A DNA stretch of 64,000 nucleotides, from assembly GCF_030866825.1 (NCBI RefSeq), contig NZ_CP133020.1, forward strand, positions 3,038,001 through 3,102,000, given 5' to 3'. Below are positions 35,616 through 44,850 of this stretch, in pieces. The stretch comes from Rathayibacter sp. SW19. GTDB taxonomy: Bacteria > Actinomycetota > Actinomycetes > Actinomycetales > Microbacteriaceae. Below the pieces are notes generated by a model that had not been told where the DNA came from, did no database searches, and saw only the letters and a program-made list of their open reading frames with translations. Positions within the stretch are counted from its first letter, which is position 1. Each line of letters opens with the position of its first letter. The position numbers and the translations under genes are program-made.

Positions 35616-36258
35616 CCAGGCGCCTCGTATTCCGGGGCGAAGTGTACGTCGTCCGGGACGAGCGCCAGCCATCAGACACCACCACGTCACCCGGGAGGAA
35701 GAGATCCGCGCGATCGTCCTTGCAAGCCGACGCGCAGCCACACCACTACATCTTGTATCTGCCCTTGGACAGAGCTACCATATGTAGGCACGCGGGTTTG
35801 TTCGGTGGCGACGTCCCTGCCAACTTGGCGACTCGAAGGTCGCGCGGGAGTGCCGAATCGGCACCCCCGGAAGGCGGGACCGGGAATCGGCACCATCAGC
35901 CGCTCGACTCAATGAGCGCCTTCGCACAGGGGACGGGCCCGCCGAATCGGCGGCCCCACAGGAACGACGCACGGTGCCGCAAACCATTGGGACTCTGACA
36001 CACCGACCGTAGGAGAGGGTGGTGCTGAATCCCCACGACAGAGCGAAGGGAAGGGTGTTGAGCCGGTCGCGTGACGCCGTGTGGATCTCGCCGTTCGAAT
36101 GACCGAGCGCCACGCCCGGCGAAGTCTTTCTCCTCTTGGTGCCAGTAGTCCGCGCAGAATTACGATGCAGGTGAACCAGATTTCGGATTACCGTGGCGCC
36201 CTGGCACGACGTCGAGCCCTCACCGCCGCGCGGTCCCGCAGCGTGCAAGTTGCGATGA
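35616..36258. other. 643 bp without a supported gene
   Basis: A frame begins ATG at 35612, overlapping the integrase stop (MTRRLVFRGEVYVVRDERQ), and runs to 35998. Its later half is of random composition, so I do not call it. Two hairpins share the core CCGAATCGG: GTGCCGAATCGGCAC (35850-35864) and GGGCCCGCCGAATCGGCGGCCC (35935-35956). No other signal was seen. Confidence 0.5.
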
Positions 36259-37050
36259 TCAAAGTGAGGGGTGAGGTGGTTCGCGGCCGGGCCGCTCGGG
36301 TGGGATCGGATCGGCCTCACCCAGAGCGCGCTGGCGGGCGTCCAACTGCTGCTGACGTATCCGCTTCGCTATGGTCGACCGCGACGGCGCGGGCGGAGTG
36401 TGAGCTTCGCGGAGGGCAATTGCCCAGCTCATGATGCGCTGCTGAACTCCCGCGAGCTGCTCAGCGGTGGTGCCGTACTCTTCCGCTTCAGAGGGCAGAA
36501 CGTTCGCGACCCGGGACAGCTGCTGAGCGAACATCGTCTCGTCGAACCCGTCGTCATGTTCCCGACCCATTGCAAGCAGGTCCGTGTCGGCGTAGCGGCC
36601 AGAGCGTCGTATCGCGTCCAGGTCGAGGAAGTCCCGCACCTCCGCTCGGGAATACACCGCGGACAGTTTCCCGGCGACCGCATCCCGCTCAGACACGACC
36701 GGGCCCAGACTCAACCGCACCGGTGCGTCCCGACGCCAATTCACTGCGAAGTCCACATCCAAGCTCGTGCCCGCGGTGTCCTCGACCCGGATGCGCGCGA
36801 ACAACGGGAACGAGCGGATACGTTCGACCCGGTAGCCTGCCGTCTGCAGCGCGTTCTCCCCGCGGCGCAGGGCCGTCTGAAACTGCTCTGCCGTCGTGGC
36901 CGAATCGGTAAAGAGGTCGACGTCCTCGGTCGGCCGATCCGTGAGCCCATGTTCACGGATTGCACTTGAGCCGGCCAAGGCGAACCCGGCATCCCCGATT
37001 GCCTCCAACAGCACAAACGCAACACGACGCTGATACTCCAGATCGTTCAC
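36259..37050 (-). CDS. AbiEii-like nucleotidyltransferase (toxin component)
   Basis: 263 residues. Nucleotidyltransferase core FALAGSSAIREHGLTDRP followed by TEDVDLFT (G-S ... D-x-D, about residues 25-45) and a third acidic strand SLDVDFAVN. This fits the DUF1814/AbiEii family, whose members act as phage-abortive toxins by modifying tRNA or similar substrates. The C-terminal 60 residues are Arg/Pro rich. It follows the small gene at 37384 after 22 bp, so they form a two-gene unit. Confidence 0.8.
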   Translation of the reverse strand: MNDLEYQRRVAFVLLEAIGDAGFALAGSSAIREHGLTDRPTEDVDLFTDSATTAEQFQTALRRGENALQTAGYRVERIRSFPLFARIRVEDTAGTSLDVDFAVNWRRDAPVRLSLGPVVSERDAVAGKLSAVYSRAEVRDFLDLDAIRRSGRYADTDLLAMGREHDDGFDETMFAQQLSRVANVLPSEAEEYGTTAEQLAGVQQRIMSWAIALREAHTPPAPSRSTIAKRIRQQQLDARQRALGEADPIPPERPGREPPHPSL

Positions 37051-37072
37051 GATCGCACCTGCTCGAATGAGG

Positions 37073-37384
37073 TTATGCGAACAGCTCGGGGAACCGAGTC
37101 TCCCACAAGGTCCGGCATCGTACGGGCAGCACCAACTCCGGCCACAACTGACGCAGCAGCCTGACGTTCAGCAGAGCCTCCTGGACCTCCGGGGTGCCTT
37201 CTCGCACGATCGCCCGATACGCGGCACGACGCTGACCGGTGTCGTCCAGATCGAACACGTGACGCGGACCCCAATGCACCGTGATCGGTATCTCTATCAT
37301 CCCGGATGCCGGACCGCGCAACGCGGACAGCCAAGAAGGCGTCTCGTACGGGACAATGTCCTGATACAGGATCTTCTGAGCCAT
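37073..37384 (-). CDS. Small partner of the AbiEii-like gene (putative antitoxin)
   Basis: 103 residues, no recognised domain: MAQKILYQDIVPYETPSWL ... GPRHVFDLDDTGQRRAAYRA ... LLNVRLLRQLWPELVLP. ATG 37384 is chosen for the GAGGGAGG site; an upstream in-frame start at 37402 is weaker. The position immediately upstream of an AbiEii-like toxin suggests an antitoxin or regulator, although it is not an AbiEi-type winged helix by eye. Confidence 0.65.
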   Translation of the reverse strand: MAQKILYQDIVPYETPSWLSALRGPASGMIEIPITVHWGPRHVFDLDDTGQRRAAYRAIVREGTPEVQEALLNVRLLRQLWPELVLPVRCRTLWETRFPELFA

Positions 37385-37402
37385 CCCAGCCACCTCCCTC
37401 AC

Positions 37403-38123
37403 CGCCGAACCCTGAAATTAGTCTACGAGACTCAGCCGACGTCAGGCCGGCCGATCTTGCACGAGGCCGTTCTTTATGGCGAGCTCCGCAAGGAGACTCT
37501 GTCACCCGTGGCCCTTCTCGCTGGTCTTCGCGTTAGTGAACGTACACATTTTCGGCATCCTTGTTTCCACAGTCGTGCGGACCTGCCACGAGGTAGTGCG
37601 CGCTCGCACGTATGAAAACCCGGGCGCCGTCACGGACTCTCCTGACGATGCGCCTCTCGACCTCCTAAGGGTCTGGGCCTCCTTGGGTAGGATGCTTGGT
37701 TTGCTGAAGCAAACCTGGTTTGGGCAAGGGCATATCATCCGCAGTGGCAGGACACCGGAGTCCATCCATTGGCGTGTGTGCAAAAGGTGGGCAGCATCGG
37801 AGTCGACAGCTGAGGTCGGGATTGTCAGTCACTTATCCCTTCCCGGCGCTGTGCAAAGACGCCTGTCACTGATAGTCCGAAGCGCGACTCGTCCACATTC
37901 TCCGGGAATCCAGTTAGCCCAAGCACCACCTCGAACGCGCAAGCACTGCACAACGAGCTCGACGCGCGCCACTTCCGGCAAGCTACGGGCAATGCCGTGT
38001 CGACGGCCGTGATGCTCAGCTCGGTGCGGAAACGGCCCGCCAGCGCCGCCGGGTTGATGGACCCTAGATCTCGTCGATCAGGGCCGAGTCATTCTCATCA
38101 GCAGTTCGCTCACGATGCGATGA
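37403..38123. other. 720 bp without a supported gene
   Basis: No frame has coding character. A 7 bp hairpin GGTTTGC-TGAA-GCAAACC occurs at 37698-37715. The stretch may be decayed sequence. It separates the AbiEii unit from the TcmP locus. Confidence 0.5.
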
Positions 38124-38468
38124 TCAGGATTCGTTCTTCCGAGATTCGAGGGTGTCAATTTCTGACGCGAAGTCGACCGAACGAGCGAGTTCTTGAGCCC
38201 AGTCCCACGCAGCGCTGGGATTGCGCACGAAGTGATGATACTTGCTGTCTGCGTCCGGCATTGGGCTCAGCAGCTGCAACTCGACAAGAGCTTGGAAGGG
38301 ACGCTGAAGACTGCTCATCGTTACATCGAGAGTCTTCGACAGGTTGGTTAACGTGCAGAATCCGTCCTCTGAGTCTGCGATGGAAAGCATCAATTCGAGC
38401 CGATAGCTTTGCCCGAAGGCACTCTTCGACATGCGACGCAGTGCTTCCAGTCGCTCTTCTTCGTTCAT
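38124..38468 (-). CDS. Winged-helix-like regulator of the TcmP locus
   Basis: 114 residues. Helical N-terminus (EEERLEALRRMSKSAFG), then a winged-helix-like core YRLELMLSIADSEDGF-CTLTNLSKTLDVTMSSLQRP-FQALVELQLLS. The C-terminal tail is acidic. It is divergent from the DUF5131 gene; the 56 bp between them carry a palindrome, so it is likely the local repressor. Confidence 0.75.
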   Translation of the reverse strand: MNEEERLEALRRMSKSAFGQSYRLELMLSIADSEDGFCTLTNLSKTLDVTMSSLQRPFQALVELQLLSPMPDADSKYHHFVRNPSAAWDWAQELARSVDFASEIDTLESRKNES

Positions 38469-38482
38469 GTACTATAAGTATC

Positions 38483-38510
38483 ACGTTATGCGATTCGCGT
38501 AACGTTTATT
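38483..38510. promoter_or_regulatory. Operator between the regulator and DUF5131 genes
   Basis: ACGTTATGCG-ATT-CGCGTAACGT (38483-38505), 10 bp arms with one mismatch. A second overlapping inverted repeat AACGT-TTATT-ACGTT follows (38502-38516). It lies in the 56 bp divergent gap, ideal for control of both genes by the winged-helix protein. Confidence 0.7.
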
Positions 38511-38524
38511 ACGTTGGAGTATTC

Positions 38525-39277
38525 ATGGCCAAGCGAACAGGCATCGAATGGACGGAGATTACCTGGAACCCGACCACGGGCTGCGATCGCATCTCGCCGG
38601 GATGCGATAACTGCTACGCGCTCGCACTGTCGAAGCGCCTGAAGGCGATGGGCGCGGAGAAGTATCAGAACGACGGGCACCCTGTGACGTCGGGTCCGGG
38701 ATTTGCACTCACCCTTCACGAGAGCGCCTTAGTGCAGCCCTACAGGTGGGGAGGCCGGAAAGTCGTCTTCGTCGACTCGATGAGCGACTTGTTCCACGCC
38801 CGCGTCCCGCTCGACTTTGTCAAGCGGGTCTTCGATGTCATCGCTGACACTCCACAACACACCTACCAGGTGCTCACGAAACGGTCCTCACGCCTACCCA
38901 AGATCGCGGATAAGCTCGACTGGCCACCGAACCTGTGGATGGGTGTGAGCGTGGAGAACGCCGAGCATCTCTATCGCGTCGACGATCTGCGTCAATTGCC
39001 GGCGGCGGTGCGATTCTTGTCGTGTGAGCCGCTGATTGGGCCGCTCGACGAGCTGAATCTGGACGGGATCGGCTGGGTCATTACTGGAGGAGAGTCCGGC
39101 CCTCATGCGAGGTCGCTGGACCCAGGCTGGGTGCGCGCAATTCGGGATAACTGCTTCGAGTCGAACGTGCCGTTCTTCCACAAGCAATGGGGCGGACGGA
39201 CGCCTAAAGCCGGCGGACGCTCGCTGGACGGTCAGATTTGGAGCCAGATGCCGGAACGACTGGCGCAGCTCGTTTGA
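38525..39277 (+). CDS. DUF5131 family protein (phage Gp37/Gp68-like, three-Cys motif)
   Basis: 250 residues starting MAKRTGIEWTEITWNPTTGC. The motif C20-x6-C27-x2-C30 (TTGCDRISPGCDNCYALAL) is the family three-Cys signature. Further family blocks are KVVFVDSMSDLFH, YQVLTKRS, NLWMGVSVEN, RFLSCEPLIGPL and WVITGGESG. The fold may be a TIM barrel with a metal or iron-sulfur site; that is inference. It starts at ATG 38525 (GGAG upstream). Its 3' end overlaps the convergent TcmP gene by 74 bp. DUF5131 proteins are typically encoded next to TcmP. Confidence 0.85.
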   Translation: MAKRTGIEWTEITWNPTTGCDRISPGCDNCYALALSKRLKAMGAEKYQNDGHPVTSGPGFALTLHESALVQPYRWGGRKVVFVDSMSDLFHARVPLDFVKRVFDVIADTPQHTYQVLTKRSSRLPKIADKLDWPPNLWMGVSVENAEHLYRVDDLRQLPAAVRFLSCEPLIGPLDELNLDGIGWVITGGESGPHARSLDPGWVRAIRDNCFESNVPFFHKQWGGRTPKAGGRSLDGQIWSQMPERLAQLV

Positions 39278-40481
39278 TCACTTGAAACCACTGCTTGGGA
39301 TGCTGTTGTCCCTTGAGGCGCGGCTGGGCGATGCCCTCAGCTGCGACCGTGTCCCAGGCACGATTCAGGTGCTTCTCGCGGGCCAGAGTAACCGTGGTGC
39401 CGTACACCTCAAGTAGTTGCGTTTCCAACGTAATCTCGACTGATGACTCCAGAAGTCGTCGGATATTCGCGGCGATAATGTTCACCCACTCCGCCTCAAG
39501 GTCGCGCTCGGTGCGTTCATGCTCCTTCGCCGACATGTCCAACAGCCACTCGTCTGGGAACAACGAATGGTCGCTGTTCTTTGTGAGCTCAGCTTCTAAA
39601 TCCTTCTGCTTGTTATATGACCGCCATGCCCCATTTGCAGCCGATGCGGCTTCGACGAACTTTACCGGTGCCGCGGGGTGGGCATAGAAGAGCGTCAACA
39701 AGAACAGGGGCTGATGGTCCGGGCGCCTCCGGATTGGCACATGAATCGAGTGCAGACCAGTACGCCTAAAAAGTGTTCTCTGGTATTCGCTCGCAACGTG
39801 TGTTGCGGCCACTGATGCTGCCTGAGTGCCACCGCTGCGCGCCTCCACGAATGCCCGTCTCCACCACGGCCCGCCGAGAAACGCATCGGCGCGGGCGAGC
39901 GTCTTCTCATCTGCCTGATTTGGCGACTTCTTGGTCAGCAAGCCCCCGATGCGCCACACCGCCTCCAGATTGAAGTTCAATAGGATCTCCGTCGGCGACC
40001 TCTTCGATCTGCCTGCGATCGCCCCACATAACACCTCAAGCGACAGCGAGGTGCCAAACGGATCGAGAAAAATCAGCAGCGGATCAGATCCCGCCTTCAC
40101 AACAGCTGCTCCAAGATGCTGCTCGGCATCGCCCTCAAGCACCTCATGCAGAGCGTGTTGCGGGTCGGCCTCGTTCACAACCTGGCGCAGTTGACTGACG
40201 AACGGCTTCTCCCGCTCAATGAAGACGCCGTGGAGCTTGACCCCTCTCGAGAGCTGCCGCTTGGAGAGATCGCAGATGATCGTTGGGGAGCCAGGAACCT
40301 CTACGCCATCTGCATCTGAGCCATACTTACCTGGTCCAGCGTACGCGTCTATCAACCACACGTTCTTCGTGCCGAACGATCCTGTCATCGTCACGAACGG
40401 AATCAAGTAACGACGCAGCAGCTCATGCTTGAGCACTGCTGCAGGCTTTTGCCTTTGAAAGAAGTCGTCGGTACTTGTCAA
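39204..40481 (-). CDS. tcmP: Three-Cys-motif partner protein TcmP
   Basis: 425 residues from TTG 40481, chosen because GGAGG lies 6 bp before it; the frame is open upstream to 40682 but with no family match. The N-terminus DDFFQRQKPAAVLKHELLRR precedes LIDAYAGPGKYGSDADG (a glycine loop resembling a SAM-binding motif I) and LIFLDPFGTSLSLEV (a DPFG motif in the position of a methylase motif IV). This suggests a Rossmann methyltransferase-like fold. Its neighbour encodes the three-Cys DUF5131 protein that names the family. Confidence 0.85.
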   Translation of the reverse strand: MTSTDDFFQRQKPAAVLKHELLRRYLIPFVTMTGSFGTKNVWLIDAYAGPGKYGSDADGVEVPGSPTIICDLSKRQLSRGVKLHGVFIEREKPFVSQLRQVVNEADPQHALHEVLEGDAEQHLGAAVVKAGSDPLLIFLDPFGTSLSLEVLCGAIAGRSKRSPTEILLNFNLEAVWRIGGLLTKKSPNQADEKTLARADAFLGGPWWRRAFVEARSGGTQAASVAATHVASEYQRTLFRRTGLHSIHVPIRRRPDHQPLFLLTLFYAHPAAPVKFVEAASAANGAWRSYNKQKDLEAELTKNSDHSLFPDEWLLDMSAKEHERTERDLEAEWVNIIAANIRRLLESSVEITLETQLLEVYGTTVTLAREKHLNRAWDTVAAEGIAQPRLKGQQHPKQWFQVIKRAAPVVPASGSKSDRPASVRRL

Positions 40482-40893
40482 CTTGGACCTCCGCGATCGC
40501 GCGTATTCCCATAATGTTCCCGGGTAATCGCAAGAACAGAACAACGACACTCCATCAATTCCAAGTCGACTCCTTCGGCAATCTTGCGTCGAGACGAATG
40601 GATATGCGCAGGCCAGGCGTCTACTTGGATAGCGCTGGAGCCGCCAACCGTTTCGTTGTGCACCATTTCTGCGCTCGGGCATCGCCTCAGACTGTGCCCG
40701 TCAAGCAGGACGCCGATACGCATCCGGACCCCGTTCCTGTCGCACAACCGCGCCAACACTGCCCCGGCCTCGTTCGGACTCATACCGTGCTCTCGAAGAC
40801 ACACACGTTGGCACCAAGGGTGCCGCGTGGTGCGCGGTGCGCACCTATCTGCTGAGGCGAGCCCAGGGGTGGCCGTTTCGGGGGTGTGTCGGG
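40482..40893. other. 412 bp upstream of relaxase, candidate oriT region
   Basis: No supported gene. Just before the relaxase are two short inverted repeats: GCACC-AAG-GGTGC (40811-40823) and GGTGCGC-GGT-GCGCACC (40829-40845). Such hairpins near a MobF gene are typical of a transfer origin; there is no nic-site evidence. Confidence 0.4.
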
Positions 40894-43800
40894 ATGGTGA
40901 TGTCGATCCGGGTGATGTCTGCCGGGCGCGGTTTCGAGTATCTGCTGAAATCGGTTGCCGTCGGCGACGGGGACCGTGACCTTGGCACGCCGTTGACGCG
41001 CTACTACACGGTCGAGCGCACCCCTCCCGGCATCTGGCTCGGCTCCGGTCTTGCCGGGCTTGGCAGTGATGAGGCGGGGCGGTTGCGCGCGGGCGATGAG
41101 GTGACCGAGGGACAGCTTGCCCGGCTGCTTGGTTCCGGGGTGGACCCGATCACCGGTGGGAGGCTCGGGGCCGGGTATCCGGTGCTGCAACCCCCGTGGC
41201 GGCGCATTGCGGGGCGTGTTGCACTCCTTGATGCGTCGCCGGGTGGGGTGGAGCGTGCGCAACAGGTGCAGCGCATCCGCGAGGAGGAACGCGCACGCAC
41301 ACCGCGCACCCCGGTTGCCGGGTTCGATCTGACGTTCTCGCCGCCGAAGTCGTTCAGCACCCTGTGGGGTGTCGCGGACGCCGGGACGCAATCGCTGCTC
41401 GCGCAAGCGCACCATGCGGCCATGCACGACACCCTCGGCCTGCTGGAGCGCCAGGTCGCCGCAACCCGGGTCGGGCATGGCGGTGTCGCGTCGATGCCGG
41501 TGCGCGGGGTGATCGCGGCAGCGTTCGATCACTACGACACCCGGGCCGGCGACCCGCAGTTGCACACCCATGTTGTGGTGTCCAACAAGGTGCAAGGCGT
41601 GGACGGGAAGTGGCGCACCCTGGATTCGCGCACCCTGCACAAGGCGACGGTGGCATTATCGGCGTCGTACAACGCGTTCCTTGCCGACCATGCGACACGC
41701 CTGCTCGGGGTGTCGTGGGTACCGGTGCAGCGGCGCAGCAGCCAGTTCACCGGTTGGGAGATTCAGGGGGTTCCGGCGGACCTGCTGGCCGAGTTCTCCC
41801 GCCGCACCCTCGGCATTCAGGGCGGTGAGGGGATCGAGGGCGGTGAGGGGATTCAGCAGGCAGCGCACCGGCTCATCGCTGAATACCGGACCAAGCACGG
41901 CCGATCACCGGCGCCGCATGCGGAGGCACGCCTGCGGCAGCAAGCAACCCTGCAGACGCGGCCGGAGAAGGAGCTACGCTCGCTTGCCGTGCTGACTGAG
42001 GATTGGCGTGGTCGGGCAACATCAGTGCTCGGGCAGAACACGACGAGATGGGTGCGGCAACTGCTCGCCCGGTCGCCGAGTGAGGCGGTTCTGCGCGCCG
42101 ATGACCTCCCATTGGATCGCGTGTGCGACATTGCGACTGTGGTGTTGATGGAGGTCGGGAACCGGCGTGCGACGTGGGGGCACTGGAATCTGCACGCGGA
42201 AGCTGCACGGCAGACGATGGGGCTCCGGTTCGCCACCGCCGAGGACCGGGAAGCGGTGATCGGCGCGGTCGTGGAGCGTGCCGAGTCCGAGTCGGTGCGT
42301 CTGACGCCGGAATACGACCGGCTCGTGCCGGCGATGTTCGCCAACCCGGACGGGTCGCACTGGTTTCGCCGTCCCGACGCCGTCGCCTATACCAGCCAGG
42401 ACCTGCTGGATGCCGAGACGCGGCTGCTGGAGCACGCCGCCGAGACGACCGGCCCCCGGCTGGCGTTGCGGCTCGTGCACCGGCACACCTCCCGCGCCAT
42501 CCGCGGGGTGAAAATCGCCGACGACCAAGCCGCCGCGATCCTCCAACTCGCCACCTCCGGCCGTGTCCTCGACGTACTCGTCGGGCCAGCCGGAACGGGG
42601 AAAACAACGGCGCTGCGCGCCCTGCACCGCGCCTGGACCGCCGCCCACGGCAAGGATACGGTGATCGGACTCGCCCCCTCCGCTGCCGCCGCGGACATGC
42701 TCGGGCAACAATTGGGGCTGCGGACGGAGAACACGGCGAAATACCTGCACGACTACACGCACGGCCGCTGGAACCTGAAACCGGGGCAGCTGGTGCTGAT
42801 CGATGAGGCATCCCTGGCCGGGACTCTCGCCCTGGACCGTATCACCAGCCACGCCGCCAGCGTGGGGGCGAAAGTTGTCCTGATCGGTGACCACGCCCAA
42901 CTCTCCGCGGTGGAAACCGGTGGAGCGTTCGGCATGCTCGCCCGGATGCGGCCGGACGTGGCGGAGCTGACCGACGTGCGCCGGTTCCGCGCCGAGTGGG
43001 AAAAGGCCGCGAGCCTGGGATTGCGCCACGGCGATGCTGCGGTGCTCGCCGCATACCAGGAGCACGGACGCATCCATGACGGCGACCAGGAGCAGATGCT
43101 CGATGCCGCCTACCAGGCGTGGCGGGCCGACCGGGCGGCGGGCCGGCGATCAGTGATGATCGCGGCCACCTCTGAGACGGTGACCGAGCTGAACCAGCAC
43201 GCCCGGACGGATCTGATCGCCGCGGGCGAGGTTCAGGAATCCGGCGTCGCCCTGCACGACGGCACCACCGCCGGAGTCGGGGACGTGATCGTGACCCGAC
43301 TCAACGAGCGCCGCCTGACCACCGGCAGCGGAGCATGGGTAAAGAACGGCGACCGCTGGACGGTCACGGGCAGCTTCGAAGACGGATCCCTGGCAGTGCG
43401 TCGTTTCGGGAGTGATGGTGTTCCGCATGGGGCGGCGATCGTGCTCCCGGCCGCGTATGTCGCCGCGGAGGTCGAACTCGGCTACGCCACCACCATCCAC
43501 CGGGCCCAAGGATCGACGGTGGACACCGCGCACGCGGTCATCGATCCGAAGAACGCAACCCGGGAACTGCTGTACGTCGCCCTCACCCGAGGCAGAGATG
43601 CGAACCACGCCTACATCATGGACAGCCCCGACGAGGACACAGAACCCCATCACGACCTCACCGGGGCGAGCACGGTGACCGAACGGCTCACGCGGGTTCT
43701 TGCCAAGGTCGGTGCCGACCGTTCCGCGACCGAGACGATGCAACTCGTCACCGACGAGCACGCCTCGCTGACCACGCTTCTGAAGGAATACGCAACGCTC

Positions 43801-44505
43801 GCCGAATACGCGCAGGCAGAACGGTGGGCCGCGCTAGTCGAGCGTGCACTGCTGAATGACGTGGTGGCGGACGATGTGTTCACCAGCGCCTACTACCCGG
43901 CACTGGAGCACACGCTCAGACGAGCAGAGTCACACGGTTACGAACCCGAGAAGGTGCTCGGCGACGCGACCCGCGCCCTCCACGCGTACCAACCCGCTCA
44001 GGGCAAGGAGCCCGCCGACCCGGCGGTGCTCCTGATCCGGTGGATCGACCGGAGCACGGCAAACCCGCGGCGTGGGACGACCCAGCCTGCCCCGCGCCGT
44101 GTCGCGGGGCTCCTGCCTCGCCCGATCGGAGCCATGCCTGCTGACATGCGTGCCGCCCTTGCCCAGAGGCAGCAACTCATCGAGCAACACGCCCGACGGC
44201 TCACCCTGGCCGACCTGCGGGCCGAAGCCGCGTGGACGAAACGGCTCGGCACGCCCGGCCGCGATGAGCAAGCATCCTGGCTCCGCGCCGCGGCAACGAT
44301 TCGCCTCTACCGCGAACGCTACAACGTCACCGGGCCCTCCCCGCTCGGCAACCCTGACCGACTGAGCGGGTTGGAACAGGCATACGAATACCGGGCTGCC
44401 CGGGCCGCTTACGACCACGCGAGGTTCGTCACCAGCCAGCAGGAGGCCAGCTCAATCACGCGCACCAGTGTGAGCATCGACCGCGGGCACGGCATCGGCC
44501 GGTGA
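40894..44505 (+). CDS. MobF-family relaxase-helicase (TraA/TrwC-like)
   Basis: 1203 residues. N-terminal relaxase: MSAGRGFEYLLKSVAV, the tyrosines of RYYTVERTPPG (Y37-Y38), FSPPKSFSTLW and the metal-binding histidines in QLHTHVVVSNK (H224, H226). C-terminal RecD-like helicase: Walker A GPAGTGKTT (about 564), LVLIDEASLAG and GYATTIHRAQGSTVD. Start chosen at ATG 40894; ATG 40900 and an upstream frame to 40837 are alternatives. It nicks and unwinds DNA for conjugal transfer. No T4SS genes are nearby, so transfer would need a helper. Confidence 0.92.
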   Translation: MVMSIRVMSAGRGFEYLLKSVAVGDGDRDLGTPLTRYYTVERTPPGIWLGSGLAGLGSDEAGRLRAGDEVTEGQLARLLGSGVDPITGGRLGAGYPVLQPPWRRIAGRVALLDASPGGVERAQQVQRIREEERARTPRTPVAGFDLTFSPPKSFSTLWGVADAGTQSLLAQAHHAAMHDTLGLLERQVAATRVGHGGVASMPVRGVIAAAFDHYDTRAGDPQLHTHVVVSNKVQGVDGKWRTLDSRTLHKATVALSASYNAFLADHATRLLGVSWVPVQRRSSQFTGWEIQGVPADLLAEFSRRTLGIQGGEGIEGGEGIQQAAHRLIAEYRTKHGRSPAPHAEARLRQQATLQTRPEKELRSLAVLTEDWRGRATSVLGQNTTRWVRQLLARSPSEAVLRADDLPLDRVCDIATVVLMEVGNRRATWGHWNLHAEAARQTMGLRFATAEDREAVIGAVVERAESESVRLTPEYDRLVPAMFANPDGSHWFRRPDAVAYTSQDLLDAETRLLEHAAETTGPRLALRLVHRHTSRAIRGVKIADDQAAAILQLATSGRVLDVLVGPAGTGKTTALRALHRAWTAAHGKDTVIGLAPSAAAADMLGQQLGLRTENTAKYLHDYTHGRWNLKPGQLVLIDEASLAGTLALDRITSHAASVGAKVVLIGDHAQLSAVETGGAFGMLARMRPDVAELTDVRRFRAEWEKAASLGLRHGDAAVLAAYQEHGRIHDGDQEQMLDAAYQAWRADRAAGRRSVMIAATSETVTELNQHARTDLIAAGEVQESGVALHDGTTAGVGDVIVTRLNERRLTTGSGAWVKNGDRWTVTGSFEDGSLAVRRFGSDGVPHGAAIVLPAAYVAAEVELGYATTIHRAQGSTVDTAHAVIDPKNATRELLYVALTRGRDANHAYIMDSPDEDTEPHHDLTGASTVTERLTRVLAKVGADRSATETMQLVTDEHASLTTLLKEYATLAEYAQAERWAALVERALLNDVVADDVFTSAYYPALEHTLRRAESHGYEPEKVLGDATRALHAYQPAQGKEPADPAVLLIRWIDRSTANPRRGTTQPAPRRVAGLLPRPIGAMPADMRAALAQRQQLIEQHARRLTLADLRAEAAWTKRLGTPGRDEQASWLRAAATIRLYRERYNVTGPSPLGNPDRLSGLEQAYEYRAARAAYDHARFVTSQQEASSITRTSVSIDRGHGIGR

Positions 44506-44850
44506 CCTCTGTCCGAATGTCAGGCGCTCGGGTCACCATACGGAACATGACGGCTCGTGTCGAGCAACTCACGCACGAGTGAGTCATGCGCGGAGACACG
44601 GACACGCGCCTGCACGTCGTAACCGGCCGCGCGCGGCTCCTCGCCGCGCCTGCCGCGGCATCCATATCGATCCCGGCGGCACCCCCAATCACCAGCGGTA
44701 TTGTCAGCGAGGGGCCCTGCATCGACCCCGGCGGGACCCTTTACTCCAGCAGCCTCGTCTACGCCCAGCCCCAGCTTGCCCGCGATGCGCTGCTCGATAT
44801 CCGAGGCCAGCTCTCCGTGCCCCGCCTCCCGCGCGAACTGCTTGGACGAG
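44506..44850. other. 345 bp junction region after the relaxase
   Basis: The minus strand contains a frame with SKQFAREAGHGELASDIEQR and IAGKLGLGVDEAAGV that looks partly coding. Its start would be the antisense of the hydrolase remnant on the right and its end loses coding character on the left, so it is probably a broken fragment. No intact gene is called. Confidence 0.4.

Noticed and set aside
40475..40855. 126-residue plus-strand frame, and a 108-residue minus-strand frame, before the relaxase
   Set aside because: No family features, no ribosome binding site, and the minus frame overlaps the TcmP start; I treat the region as non-coding.
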